NCBI RefSeq assembly: GCF_024127895.1
Contig: NZ_JAMYBK010000014.1
Coordinates: forward strand, 1-64,000
Direction of reading: 5' to 3'
DNA from: Pseudomonas guariconensis
Lineage (GTDB): Bacteria > Pseudomonadota > Gammaproteobacteria > Pseudomonadales > Pseudomonadaceae
Length of the DNA: 64,000 nucleotides
Part shown: one piece after another, positions 43,432-51,906 of the stretch
Position numbering within the stretch: position 1 is the stretch's first letter
How the letters are laid out: each line of letters begins with the position of its first letter
Translations under genes and position numbers: made by a program
The notes under the pieces: model-generated
Told to the model about the DNA's origin: nothing
The model's input: the letters and a program-made list of their open reading frames with translations, nothing else
Databases searched by the model: none

Positions 43432-44676
43432 TCAAGAGGTACCCAACGTTTTCAGGCGGCGTTCGATATGCCGCCGCTCCGGCCCCTGGCGGGTAAGCGC
43501 CAGGGCTTGGCGCCAGGCATCCCGCGCCTGCTCGGCCTGGCCCAACTGGTGATGCAGCTCGGCCCGGGCGGCATGGGCCAGGTGATAGTCGAGCAGTTCG
43601 CCACGGGCCAGGATCGCCTCGACCGCCGCCAGCCCGGCCCGCGCCCCGTCCCGCCTGGCCAGCGCCGCCGCCCGGTTCAGCTCCACCACCGGCGACGGCC
43701 AATGGCGCTGCAGCACATCGTACAGCCCGACGATCTCGTCCCAATCCGTTTCCTCGGCACTGGCGGCCTCGGCATGCACCGCGGCGATCGCCGCCTGCAG
43801 GCTATAGGCGCCATACTCCCGGCTACGCAACGCCTGGCGTACCAGGCGGCAACCTTCGTCGATCCGCTCCCGGTCCCACAGGCTGCGATCCTGCTGGTCG
43901 AGCAGCACCAGTTCACCGTCGGCATCGCTGCGCGCGCGCAGCCGCGAGGCCTGCAACAGCATCAGCGCCAGCAGGCCGAGCACTTCCGCATCCGGCAGCA
44001 ACTGGGCCAGCAGGCGGCCAAGGCGGATCGCCTCGTCGCACAGCTCACGCTGCACCAGGTCTTCACCCACAGACGCCGAATAGCCCTCGTTGAACACCAG
44101 GTAGATCACCCGCAACACGCTTTCCAGGCGCTCGGGCAGTTCGGCCAGCGCCGGTACCTGATAGGGGATGCGCGCGTCACGGATCTTGGCCTTGGCACGG
44201 ACGATACGCTGGGCGATGGTCGCCGGGCTCTGCAGGAAGGCACGGGCGATCTGCTCGGTGGTCAGGTCGCAGACTTCGCGCAGGGTCAGCGGTACCTGGG
44301 CGTCGGCGGCCAGGGCCGGGTGACAGCAGGTGAAGATCAGTCTCAGGCGGTCGTCCACCAGCAATTCCTCGTCGCCAGGATCCTGCGCCTGCCCCTCCAG
44401 GAGCAGGATCAGCTCCGCCTGGGAACGGTCGAAACGGGCGCGCCTGCGCAGTGCGTCGATCGCCTTGAAACGGCCAGTGGACACCAGCCAGGCCCGAGGG
44501 TTGTCCGGAATGCCGTCGCGCTGCCAGCGCTCGACGGCAATGAAGAAGGCATCATGCATGGCCTCCTCGGCCAGGTCGAAGTCGCCCAGCAGGCGGATCA
44601 GGGTCGCCAGGACGCGCCGGGAATCGCGGCGGTAGACCGCCTCGACCTGGGCGCGCACCTGCTGCGCGTCGGCCAT
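43432..44676 (-). CDS. ECF42-type RNA polymerase sigma factor with C-terminal TPR-like domain
   Basis: 414 aa from ATG 44676; ATG overlaps the upstream stop as TGATG, implying translational coupling. Residues about 10-75 are sigma region 2 (LLGDFDLAEEAMHDAFFIAV, NPRAWLVSTGRFKAIDALRRR), about 110-170 region 4 (LTLREVCDLTTEQIARAFLQ, SPATIAQRIVRAKAKIRDA). The remaining 240 residues are the long C-terminal extension with TPR-like helices that defines ECF42, which lacks an anti-sigma factor. Members sit next to DGPF/YCII genes, as here. An ECF42-type promoter precedes the first gene of the group. Confidence 0.9.
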   Translation of the reverse strand: MADAQQVRAQVEAVYRRDSRRVLATLIRLLGDFDLAEEAMHDAFFIAVERWQRDGIPDNPRAWLVSTGRFKAIDALRRRARFDRSQAELILLLEGQAQDPGDEELLVDDRLRLIFTCCHPALAADAQVPLTLREVCDLTTEQIARAFLQSPATIAQRIVRAKAKIRDARIPYQVPALAELPERLESVLRVIYLVFNEGYSASVGEDLVQRELCDEAIRLGRLLAQLLPDAEVLGLLALMLLQASRLRARSDADGELVLLDQQDRSLWDRERIDEGCRLVRQALRSREYGAYSLQAAIAAVHAEAASAEETDWDEIVGLYDVLQRHWPSPVVELNRAAALARRDGARAGLAAVEAILARGELLDYHLAHAARAELHHQLGQAEQARDAWRQALALTRQGPERRHIERRLKTLGTS

Positions 44677-45167
44677 CAATCCGGCATCCGCTGGGTCACC
44701 ACCTCGACCAGACGGTCCAGGCTCTCCCCCCAGCCCTCGTGGAAGCCCATTTCTTCATGGGCGCGGCAGTCAGCGGCATTCCAGTGCCAGGCGCGGGCGG
44801 TGTAGCGGGTCTTGCCCTGCTCCTCGTCGAAGGTCACCACCGCGGTCATGAACGCCTTGTCGGAGGGTACCCAACCCGGCCCGAAGGCATCCGTGAACAC
44901 CAGCCGCTGCGGCGCGACGATCTCGAGGAACACCCCCTGGTTGGGATACTCGGTCCCATCGGGGGCGCGCATCAGGGTACGCAGCACCCCGCCGACCCAC
45001 AGCTGCAGCTCGCATTCCGGGGTGGTCATGCCATGGGGGCCCCACCATTGCGTCAGCCACTGGGGGTCGGTCCAGGCGCGGAACACCTTGGCCGGCGGTG
45101 CATCGATCAAGCGGCTGATGGACAGTTCATGCTGCGCCTGTCCCAGGCCTGGTTGTGCAAGGCTCAT
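44676..45167 (-). CDS. SRPBCC/AHSA1-domain protein of the ECF42 module
   Basis: 163 aa. Starts with ISRLIDAPPAKVFRAWTDPQWLTQWWGP, the N-terminal signature of AHSA1-type START-like domains, and ends in the long helix FHEGWGESLDRLVEVV. These domains bind small hydrophobic ligands; the role in ECF42 groups is unknown. Stop overlaps the sigma-factor ATG and the YCII gene ends 18 bp upstream, so these genes are one transcript. Confidence 0.86.
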   Translation of the reverse strand: MSLAQPGLGQAQHELSISRLIDAPPAKVFRAWTDPQWLTQWWGPHGMTTPECELQLWVGGVLRTLMRAPDGTEYPNQGVFLEIVAPQRLVFTDAFGPGWVPSDKAFMTAVVTFDEEQGKTRYTARAWHWNAADCRAHEEMGFHEGWGESLDRLVEVVTQRMPD

Positions 45168-45185
45168 GCGTGTCGTTCTCCGTTG

Positions 45186-45530
45186 TCAGGGTTGCAACTC
45201 GCGCACCGGCCGCACCTCGACGCTGCCGACCCGCGCCGCCGGAATCCCCTTGGCGATGTTCAGCGCCTCGTTGAGGTCGCGGGCATCGACCAGATAGAAA
45301 CCGGCCAACTGTTCCTTGGTCTCGGCGAAGGGACCGTCGGTCAAGCTCATGCGTCCACCGCGCATGCGCACCGTGGTGGCGGTCTGCACCGACTTGAGCG
45401 CCTCGGCCGCGAGCATGCGCCCGCCATTTTGCAAGGACTCGGCATAGGCCATGCACTCGGCGTCTTCGGGGCTGTCGGGCAGGCTGTGCAGCAGCCCTTC
45501 GTCACAATAGACCAGGCACAGGTATTTCAT
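45186..45530 (-). CDS. YCII-related DGPF-domain protein
   Basis: 114 aa from ATG 45530. The family motif LTDGPFAETKEQLAGFYLVD (residues about 62-81) is intact, as are MKYLCLVYCDEG at the start and the His-less ferredoxin-like fold pattern. DGPF proteins are the constant partner of ECF42 sigma factors, and Streptomyces work implicated them as targets of the sigma factor. Biochemical activity is not known. Confidence 0.88.
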   Translation of the reverse strand: MKYLCLVYCDEGLLHSLPDSPEDAECMAYAESLQNGGRMLAAEALKSVQTATTVRMRGGRMSLTDGPFAETKEQLAGFYLVDARDLNEALNIAKGIPAARVGSVEVRPVRELQP

Positions 45531-45580
45531 GGTCGTCTCCAACGCTACGCAGGGGTGGGTTTGCCGATGAGCGGCCGCGA

Positions 45581-46006
45581 TCAGGGCTTGAGGTCGAACA
45601 TGGCTTTCTGGGTTTCCATGTCGAACGGTGCCGACCAGTGCTCGTGGATGACCTGCCACTGCCCGCCCCTACGACGATAGCCGACGGTGGCGCGCATGAA
45701 GCCGCACTGGCTTTCGTCGTCCGCCGGGCCGCAGCGGTTGAGCCAGTGGGCCAGGCCCAGGTCGCCGTCGGCATAGACGGTCAGTTGCGTCAGTTCGAAG
45801 ACCATGGGGCCGGTGCAGTGGCTCATGCACATTTCCCAGTGGGCCTGGTAGTCGGCCTTGTTCTTGAACTGCAAGGCCTGGATGGCATCGAACGCCACGA
45901 TGTCGTCGGCATAGGGCGCGGCGATCGCCTCCAGGTCGCGGTCGCGCACGGCCTGCATCCAGCGCTCGATCAGTTGGCGGATCTCGGTTTCGGCTGCGGT
46001 GTTCAT
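45581..46006 (-). CDS. SnoaL/ketosteroid-isomerase-like (NTF2-fold) protein
   Basis: 141 aa from ATG 46006, 7 nt after GGAGGA. NTF2-like pattern: IRQLIERWMQAVRDRDLEAIAAPYADDIVAFDA (residues about 9-41), YQAHWEMCMSH, and VGYRRRGGQWQVIHEHWSAPFD near the end. A small pocket enzyme or ligand binder. It is the first gene of the sigma-factor group and is preceded by the ECF42-type promoter. Confidence 0.87.
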   Translation of the reverse strand: MNTAAETEIRQLIERWMQAVRDRDLEAIAAPYADDIVAFDAIQALQFKNKADYQAHWEMCMSHCTGPMVFELTQLTVYADGDLGLAHWLNRCGPADDESQCGFMRATVGYRRRGGQWQVIHEHWSAPFDMETQKAMFDLKP

Positions 46007-46069
46007 CGGTGTTTCCTCCGATCGGTCATGAGCGGGTGACGCCGGGAACATCCGGCGCCTTCACTCCTG

Positions 46070-46096
46070 GTCGAACGGTGATCGGGGAAATCGACA
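46070..46096 (-). promoter_or_regulatory. ECF42-type promoter
   Basis: On the minus strand TGTCGA (46096-46091), a 17-bp spacer and CGAC (46073-46070) match the reported ECF42 -35 (TGTCGA) and -10 (CGA/TC) elements. Transcription would start about 55 nt before the SnoaL-like gene. The sigma factor at the operon's end is thus likely to drive its own operon. Confidence 0.7.
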
Positions 46097-46167
46097 GGAC
46101 ATGGAAAAAAATTTTCGCACCAGGCCGGGAAGGTGAGGCCGGGGCTTGGCGGCACTTTGTCATTTTA

Positions 46168-46184
46168 GGGCTGCCTTGCAGCCC
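46168..46184. terminator. Hairpin downstream of the GyrI-like gene
   Basis: GGGCTGC-CTT-GCAGCCC lies 22 nt past the stop at 46206. On the minus strand it is followed by TAAAATG, a poor T-run. Confidence 0.4.
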
Positions 46185-46205
46185 AGATGGGCCCTGGCGG
46201 ACCTG

Positions 46206-46694
46206 CTAGCCCCCCATGACCCGCTCAAGCGGAATCCAGACCTCCATCACCGCACCAGGGTCGGTAGGATCGAACCCCGCCGGATAGCGCTCGAACACCG
46301 CCGCATTGGCCGAACGCTCGCCCGAGGCCGGCAGCCACTGCTCGAAGATGGCATCGAAGGTATCCTTGATGCCTTGCAAGCTGCCACGATGCTCGAACAC
46401 GGCATAGCGCTGAGGGGCGAGCGTCAACGTACTGAAGCCCTCGGGCAGGCCGCCGGCCTCGGTCACTTCGACGCCTGCCAGGTAGTCGAACCCGCCCAGC
46501 CCGTCCGGGTGGTAGCACACGCCATAGCTGTCCAGGCCATGCTGGCCCGGCACGCAGCCGATATGCGGGCCGAAACGCTGCCACAGGCGTGGCAGCCCAC
46601 TGATGTCGCGCATGTCGAAGCGCTCGGCGAAGCCGGCGAGGAGCAGTGCCCTGCCATCTTCGTAACGGGAAGGGGTGATGGGTGTCGCGGTCAT
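46206..46694 (-). CDS. GyrI-like/AraC effector-binding domain protein
   Basis: 162 aa from ATG 46694, 8 nt after AGAGG; ATG 46700 is too close to it. Standalone GyrI-like small-molecule-binding domain: YGVCYHPDGLGGFDYLAGVEV (about 59-79), FSTLTLAPQRYAVFEHRGSLQGIKDTFDAIFEQWLP (about 88-123), and a final FDPTDPGAVMEVWIPLE. Free-standing members bind toxic cations or inhibit gyrase-targeting agents. It is upstream of, and probably not part of, the ECF42 transcript. Confidence 0.85.
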   Translation of the reverse strand: MTATPITPSRYEDGRALLLAGFAERFDMRDISGLPRLWQRFGPHIGCVPGQHGLDSYGVCYHPDGLGGFDYLAGVEVTEAGGLPEGFSTLTLAPQRYAVFEHRGSLQGIKDTFDAIFEQWLPASGERSANAAVFERYPAGFDPTDPGAVMEVWIPLERVMGG

Positions 46695-46755
46695 GTCCAT
46701 TGCCTCTGTGAGCCCACACGAATGCGCCAGCGTAGCGCGGATACGCCCCGCCGGG

Positions 46756-47400
46756 CTATAGGGCCGGGCTGGCCAGGATGAACTCGCGATAGCCAGAAAC
46801 GATCACGTAGACGGCGAAATAACAGAAAATCGCTGCCGATAGCAGGTAGGACCAGGTCAGCAAGCGGTCCCCCAGAAGGCGTCCACCATGACTGGCGATG
46901 CCACACAGGCCCAGGCACCAGACCAGCCCGGCGGCGAAGAAGCCGCCGAGGAACAACCCGGCCTCCAGCAGGCTGCCGCCACCGGAGCGAGAGATCAGCA
47001 CCCCGCCCACGGCGGCGAACCAGAGGATCGCACTGGGCGAGGACATGGCCAGGAAGATCCCACGCAGGAACTCCCGCCAGCCCGACTCCAGCACCACCTG
47101 CCCACGGGCCTCCAGGTGGCCACCGCGCCAGGCCGCCAGCAACATCTTCACGGCGAACCAGGCCAACAGCACCGAGCCGCCCAGCCAGAGCCCCCAGCGC
47201 ACCGCCTCGAACTGCAACAGCACGGTCATCCCCGCCAGCGCCGCGACGGCGTACAGCAGGTCACCGACGCAGGTTCCCAGGCCCAGCCAGAAGCCCTGGA
47301 GGAAACCCCGGCGCATGGCCAGGGTGATCATGGCGATATTGGCGACACCGATGTCCAGGCACAGGGACAGGCTGAGAAGAAAACCGTTGGAAAAAGGCAT
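46756..47400 (-). CDS. LysE-family exporter
   Basis: 214 aa from ATG 47400 (MPFSNGFLLSLSLCLDIGVANIAMITLAMRRGFLQGFWLGLG, split by helix 1 and the conserved Gly loop). Six hydrophobic helices and the FLAMSSPSAILWFAAVGG motif (about 115-132) identify the LysE/RhtB superfamily of amino-acid exporters. Substrate unknown. It stands between the GyrI-like gene and the threonine dehydratase-like gene, all on the minus strand; a functional link to threonine export is speculative. Confidence 0.83.
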   Translation of the reverse strand: MPFSNGFLLSLSLCLDIGVANIAMITLAMRRGFLQGFWLGLGTCVGDLLYAVAALAGMTVLLQFEAVRWGLWLGGSVLLAWFAVKMLLAAWRGGHLEARGQVVLESGWREFLRGIFLAMSSPSAILWFAAVGGVLISRSGGGSLLEAGLFLGGFFAAGLVWCLGLCGIASHGGRLLGDRLLTWSYLLSAAIFCYFAVYVIVSGYREFILASPAL

Positions 47401-47510
47401 GCGGCACTCGTTTGCGGGACGAAGATCTGAGGCAGGCGCCATTGTGCCTGAGCGATGCAACTGGCGCTTACATTCGCCTTCCAGACGAGGTAAATCGCAA
47501 AAACACGCCC

Positions 47511-48467
47511 TCAGTCCCCAAGCAAGACCCGTGCATAGCGCTCCCGGTCCACATTCGCCCCGCTGAGCACTACCGCCACCCGCTTGCCAGCCTGGCGCTC
47601 GCGCTCCTGGATCAGCGCCGCCAGGGCTGCGGCGCCAGCGCCTTCGGCGGTGTTGTGGGTGGCTTCGTGGTAGAGGCGCATGGCCGCGGCGATCTCGCGG
47701 TCGTCGACGCGGACGATGCGCGCGGCATGCGCCTGGACCAGGGCGAAGGCATCAGGATGGGGCACGCGGCAGGCCATGCCATCGGCGAAGGTGTCGGCGG
47801 TGGCGGTGGTGACGATGCGGCCCTGCTCGATGCTCTGGGCGTAGGCGTCGGCGGCGCTGGAGACCACGCCAACGATCTGCGTGCGCAGCCCCAGCAGGTT
47901 GCGCGCCTGGATCAGCCCACAGATCCCCGAACCCATGCCGATCGGCACATAGACGCAGTCCAGCTCGCCAACCGCCTCGAACAGCTCCAGCGCGTAGGTA
48001 GCCACGCCGCGCACCAGTTCCGGGTGGAACGACGGCACCCTCTCGTAACCCAGCGTCTCGGCCAGCCTGGCGGCCTCCTCACGAGCCACGTCGAAGTCGA
48101 CGCCATGCTCCACCAGCTCGGCACCCAGGGCGCGCATGGCGGCGTTCTTCTCCGGCGAATTGCCCTGCGGCACCACGATCACCAGTGGCAAGCCGGCCTG
48201 GCGCGCGGCCAGGGCCATGCTCTGGCCGTGGTTGCCGCGAGTGGCCGTGACCAGCCCACGTGGCGGCTTGCCGCTGGCCAGCCGCGAGCGCACGTAGACC
48301 AGCCCGCCGCGTACCTTGAAGGCACCGGTGGGCGCATGGTTCTCGTGCTTGACCCACACCTGGCAGCCCAACCGCTCGGCCAGCAACGGCCAGGCGTGCT
48401 GTGCAGTAGGGGGAACGTGCTGGCGAACGAAAGTGGCGGCTTCGCGCAGGGCGGGCAGGTCGAACAT
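47511..48467 (-). CDS. PLP-dependent threonine/serine dehydratase-like enzyme
   Basis: 318 aa from ATG 48467, 8 nt after AAGGA. Fold-type II PLP enzyme: catalytic Lys in HENHAPTGAFKVRGGL (Lys about 56), phosphate-binding Gly loop PIGMGSGICGLI (about 180-191), and ATRGNHGQSMALAARQAG. Catabolic threonine dehydratases have these motifs; there is no C-terminal ACT domain, so it is not the feedback-regulated biosynthetic IlvA. It would deaminate threonine or serine to a 2-keto acid. Confidence 0.86.
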   Translation of the reverse strand: MFDLPALREAATFVRQHVPPTAQHAWPLLAERLGCQVWVKHENHAPTGAFKVRGGLVYVRSRLASGKPPRGLVTATRGNHGQSMALAARQAGLPLVIVVPQGNSPEKNAAMRALGAELVEHGVDFDVAREEAARLAETLGYERVPSFHPELVRGVATYALELFEAVGELDCVYVPIGMGSGICGLIQARNLLGLRTQIVGVVSSAADAYAQSIEQGRIVTTATADTFADGMACRVPHPDAFALVQAHAARIVRVDDREIAAAMRLYHEATHNTAEGAGAAALAALIQERERQAGKRVAVVLSGANVDRERYARVLLGD

Positions 48468-48613
48468 GGCGATCATCCTTCATCGGGCAAGAAAGACCCG
48501 ATCCTAAGCCCGTCCCGGCTTAGGGGTAAAACTTTATATGCGCGGGGCACTGCCATGAAGCCGCCTGCCATAGGGGCCAGCGGTACTCACGAATCACGTG
48601 TCATACAGAGAAT

Positions 48614-48680
48614 TGGGAGCCGGCTTGCCGGCGATGGGCTGCAAGGCGGCCCCAATGCCGCTTGACCGACTGGCATTGGG
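48614..48680. repeat. Composite REP-like element
   Basis: Head GGGAGCCGGCTTGCCGGCGA with a GGGCTGC hairpin, then tail CAATGCC-N12-GGCATTG (48652-48677), a perfect 7-bp inverted repeat enclosing GCTTGACCGACT. The tail also occurs at 17019-17040 and partly at 13873. Confidence 0.75.
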
Positions 48681-48705
48681 GCACGCCCGCGAATGGTCCA
48701 CTGCC

Positions 48706-48969
48706 TCAACCCTGGCTGCAGCCCTCGCCCATGGCCCGGTACTGGAGGATATGGATCTGGCCCTGGTGATCCTCGTAGGTCATGGTGGCCGGTACCACTT
48801 CGCAAACATTGGGGATGGTCGACAGGCTGATCACCCGTTTGATGTCCAGGTGGGTGGAATAGTCGTACTGCTGGACCACAGGTTGGGTGGAGGTGGTCTG
48901 GGTCTGGGCCTCGTCTGCGAGGGCGAACGAGGACATACCGACCAATGCAAGAATCAGTAATGGTTTCAT
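48706..48969 (-). CDS. DUF2790 small periplasmic protein
   Basis: 87 aa from ATG 48969. Signal peptide residues 1-18 (LLILALVGMSSFALA). The mature part has the family hallmarks VISLSTIPNVCEVVPATMTY and YRAMGEGCSQG with two conserved Cys. DUF2790 proteins are Pseudomonas-specific, often multicopy and often metal- or stress-induced; function unknown. An inverted repeat TGTCATC-N9-GATGACA lies 70 bp upstream. Confidence 0.85.
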   Translation of the reverse strand: MKPLLILALVGMSSFALADEAQTQTTSTQPVVQQYDYSTHLDIKRVISLSTIPNVCEVVPATMTYEDHQGQIHILQYRAMGEGCSQG

Positions 48970-49038
48970 GGGCGTTGACCTTGAAAAGCAATCAAGCTGA
49001 TCGATTGACTTCATATGCCGTCACGGCGCGGATGAAGT

Positions 49039-49061
49039 TGTCATCGACTGCGAAGATGACA
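49039..49061. promoter_or_regulatory. Inverted repeat upstream of the DUF2790 gene
   Basis: TGTCATC (49039-49045) and GATGACA (49055-49061), exact, spacer 9 bp. Symmetry and position suggest an operator, possibly of a two-component regulator. No promoter elements could be fixed with confidence. Confidence 0.4.
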
Positions 49062-49244
49062 CGAAGTACCGATCCCGCTTCGTACTGCCTGGGGGGATGA
49101 GTGAAAGTTTACTCCCCGCCTGAAATACTTGAACCCCGTACTCGGACATTCACCCTTGCGGGATTTGCAACAATCTGCGACAAAATGCCCGGCACGCGCT
49201 CCCAGCAGCGACAGCATCGACCCAGCCCCCATATCGAACCGCCC

Positions 49245-49694
49245 ATGCCTGCATTCCATTGCCGCCCCCTGATCGGCCCCGAACGCCGCCTGCTCGAGCA
49301 CTTCTACCGCCAGCACGGCGCACGCATGCGCGCGGTCGCCGACGGCCAGCAGTGGGTGGCGCGGGAAGGTGGCATCATCGCGGGATTGAACCTCGGCGCG
49401 GTCGACGGCGGGCAATGGCTCACCGGCCTGTTCGTGGCGCCCCAGTGGCGCGGCCACGGGGTGGCCAGGCAGCTCATCGATACGGCGCTGGCAGAAACGG
49501 GCGGGCCCACCTGGCTGTTCTGCCACCCAGACCTGCAGCCCTTCTATCAGCGCCTGGGCTTCACAGCGGCCTACGACCTGCCCGAGGCCCTGGCCGCCCG
49601 GCTGGCGCGCTACCAGCGCAGCAAGCGCCTGGTGGCGCTGGTGCGCGATCAGTCGTCGCCGCCCTCCAGCCCGGGGAACAGCACCTCGGTGTAG
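49245..49694 (+). CDS. GNAT-family N-acetyltransferase
   Basis: 149 aa from ATG 49245 ([21 protein letters not shown]); no clear ribosome site, and an earlier ATG at 49185 is possible. Acetyl-CoA-binding motif [21 protein letters not shown] (residues about 64-84) and the closing [15 protein letters not shown] are typical GNAT elements. Substrate unknown. Its last 46 bases overlap the 3' end of def on the other strand. Confidence 0.83.
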   Translation: MPAFHCRPLIGPERRLLEHFYRQHGARMRAVADGQQWVAREGGIIAGLNLGAVDGGQWLTGLFVAPQWRGHGVARQLIDTALAETGGPTWLFCHPDLQPFYQRLGFTAAYDLPEALAARLARYQRSKRLVALVRDQSSPPSSPGNSTSV

Positions 49695-50185
49695 CCGAAC
49701 CGGCTGAAGTCCTGGATCCGCGAGGGGTACAGACGGCCGATCAGGTGGTCGCACTCGTGCTGCACCACCCGGGCATGGAAACCATCGGCAAAGCGATTGA
49801 TCGGGTTGCCCTGGGGGTCGATGCCCTCGTAGCGGATGTGCTTGAAGCGCGGCACCACGCCCCGCAGGCCGGGCACCGACAGGCAGCCCTCCCACCCGTC
49901 CTCCACCTCGGGGGACTGTGGCTCGATCAGCGGGTTGAGCAGGATGGTCTGCGGCACAGGCTCGGCGTCCGGGTAGCGTTCGCTGCGCTCGAAGCCGAAG
50001 ATCACCAGTTGCAGGTCGACACCGATCTGCGGTGCGGCCAGGCCCACGCCGCCGACATGGCGCATGGTCTCGAACATGTCGTCGATCAGTTGCTGCAGCT
50101 CGGCGCTGCCGATCATCTGCGCCGGCACCGGCGGGGCGATGCGCAGCAAGCGCTCGTCGCCCATCTTGAGGATGTCTCGGATCAT
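49649..50185 (-). CDS. def: Peptide deformylase
   Basis: 178 aa. All three metal/active-site motifs are present: [10 protein letters not shown] (about 46-55), EGCLSVPG (about 97-104, metal Cys) and [11 protein letters not shown] (about 142-152, His-Glu-His). It removes the formyl group from nascent proteins. It is not in the usual def-fmt arrangement, so this is probably the second Pseudomonas deformylase. The ATG overlaps the stop of the BrkB-family gene by 4 nt, and the tail overlaps the convergent GNAT gene. Confidence 0.93.
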   Translation of the reverse strand: MIRDILKMGDERLLRIAPPVPAQMIGSAELQQLIDDMFETMRHVGGVGLAAPQIGVDLQLVIFGFERSERYPDAEPVPQTILLNPLIEPQSPEVEDGWEGCLSVPGLRGVVPRFKHIRYEGIDPQGNPINRFADGFHARVVQHECDHLIGRLYPSRIQDFSRFGYTEVLFPGLEGGDD

Positions 50186-51156
50186 CGGGGGTTCGACTCC
50201 GGGGTCTTGGGTTCGGAGGTCTTGGATCCGGCCGCCTGCGGATGCTCATGACCGAGCACGGTCAGGGTCTGCTTGGGTGTGCTGCCTTGGAAGTCCTTGT
50301 CGCCGGGGTTCTTGCCTTCGGCCGACATGTGCTCGATCACCGCGTTCATCTCGGCGCCGAGCAGCAGCACGGCGGCGGAAATGTAGAAATACAGCAACAG
50401 CACGATGATCGCACCGATGCTGCCATACATGGCGTTGTAGTCGGCGAAGGTCTTCACGTAATAGCCGAAGGCCAGCGAGGCGACGATCCACACCACCACC
50501 GCCAACACCGAGCCTGGAGTGATGAAGCGAAACTTCTGCTTCACATCGGGCATGACATAGTAGATCAACGCCACGGCCACCATCATCAGGATGATGATCG
50601 CCGGCCAGCGCAGGATGGTCCACACCGTGACGATCACCTCCTGCATGCCGATCTGCGCGGCGATCCACTCCATCACCTGGGGCCCCAGGACCATCAACGC
50701 CGCCGCCACCAGCAGCATGCCGGCGATGCCGATGGTGTAGATGATCGACAGCGGGACGCGCTTCCACACCGGACGCCCCTCCGGCACATCGTAAGCGGCG
50801 TTCATCGCGCTCATCATCAGGCGCACACCGGCCGAGGCGGTCCACAGGGCGATGACGATACCCACCGAGAGCAGCCCGCCCTTGGACTGCTGCAATTGGT
50901 CGATCACCGGGTTGACCTGCTCCAGGGCCTGGGGCGGCAGCACCAGTTCGGACTGCAGGCGCAGCCAGGAGAAGAAGTCCGGCAGGTGCAGGAAACCGAT
51001 CAGGGCGATGAGGAACAGCAGGAACGGGAACAGCGAAAACAGCATCTGGTAGGCCAGCGCGGAAGCATAGGTGGACATCTCGTCATCGAGAAATTCGCTG
51101 ACGGTGCGCACCAGCACGCGGTGCAGGGGCAGGCCGCGCAGGTCGGGAAAAATCAT
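50182..51156 (-). CDS. YihY/BrkB-family inner-membrane protein
   Basis: 324 aa after AAGGAG. Family features: an N-terminal [29 protein letters not shown] (about 28-56), six hydrophobic helices in all, and [26 protein letters not shown] (about 108-133). The C-terminal 40 residues are polar and Pro/Thr/Ser-rich. The older names ribonuclease BN and virulence factor BrkB have no support here. Function unknown; translationally coupled to def. Confidence 0.87.
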   Translation of the reverse strand: MIFPDLRGLPLHRVLVRTVSEFLDDEMSTYASALAYQMLFSLFPFLLFLIALIGFLHLPDFFSWLRLQSELVLPPQALEQVNPVIDQLQQSKGGLLSVGIVIALWTASAGVRLMMSAMNAAYDVPEGRPVWKRVPLSIIYTIGIAGMLLVAAALMVLGPQVMEWIAAQIGMQEVIVTVWTILRWPAIIILMMVAVALIYYVMPDVKQKFRFITPGSVLAVVVWIVASLAFGYYVKTFADYNAMYGSIGAIIVLLLYFYISAAVLLLGAEMNAVIEHMSAEGKNPGDKDFQGSTPKQTLTVLGHEHPQAAGSKTSEPKTPESNPR

Positions 51157-51317
51157 AGCGTCTCCTTTCGCCGCTCTATCGTCTTCAGGCCGCCGGCTGA
51201 GCTCGGCAGGCCTCCTTACAGTGCATGCAAGTCTAATAGACCACGCAAGTGCCGTTGCTGCTCATTGACCGGACAAAAAGAAAACGGCGCTTGCCCTGGT
51301 GACTGCACCGGACAGCC

Positions 51318-51408
51318 CATTCGCGGGCAAGCCCCTCCCACAAAGGCCGAGCCGTTCACACATGATGCGACTTGCAGGGCCATGTGGGAGCGGGCTTGCC
51401 CGCGAATG
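51318..51408. repeat. Inverted pair of REP-like elements
   Basis: CATTCGCGGGCAAGCCCCTC (51318 onward, ending CCACA at 51342) is mirrored by TGTGGGAGCGGGCTTGCCCG (51384 onward, ending CGAATG at 51408), spacer about 41 nt. The 364-bp gap 51157-51520 holds no gene otherwise. Confidence 0.78.
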
Positions 51409-51520
51409 GAGCCAGCGCCGAACCTCCGGATCACGCCGTGCCCATAGCAGCCGCCTTGCCCCACCAACCGCTACCCCGCACAATGTCAGGCCTTTCACGC
51501 GTCAACCCGCAGGAACCTGC

Positions 51521-51901
51521 ATGAAACTCGACAAACCCACCGCCATCGCCCGACGCAACCAGGCGCTGGCCCGGCCGGTGCTCAACCGCGACAACACCCT
51601 GCTCGCCATCCTCGACAAGAAACGCAACCTGTGGTGGTTCGACGTGCCGGTGGCGCTGCTGCGCAAGGGCCAGCCCGACTGAGTCAACCTGCTGCTGCAC
51701 ACCCCCGAGACCGACGAGCTGCAGCACCTGAAGGTGCCGACCAGCTACCTGCGCGCCCACCAGGAGCAAATGGAAGTCCGCCACCCCGGCAAGCGCCGCT
51801 CGACCATCAGCCTGGCGCTGAGCGCCGACCGCGACTCGCTGCTGCGCGATACCCGCCCGGGCGGCGAGCAACTGGATTTTCGTGCCTTCGTGCAGGCCTG
51901 A
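51521..51901 (+). pseudogene. Conserved hypothetical gene interrupted by one in-frame TGA
   Basis: From ATG 51521 the reading is MKLDKPTAIARRNQALARPV and onward to RKGQPD, then TGA at 51680-51682, then VNLLLHTPETDELQHLKVPT to a natural stop at 51899-51901. The same frame stays open and protein-like on both sides, giving 126 codons if codon 54 is read through. Relatives have, as I recall, Trp here (PDWVNLL), so TGG to TGA is the simplest explanation. The family is a small Pseudomonas protein of unknown function. Selenocysteine is unlikely. Confidence 0.8.
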
Positions 51902-51906
51902 CTCGA

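Noticed and set aside
51680..51682. Selenocysteine readthrough at TGA
   Set aside because: No SECIS-like hairpin was seen right after the TGA, and the family is not a selenoprotein. TGG to TGA mutation or sequencing error is simpler.
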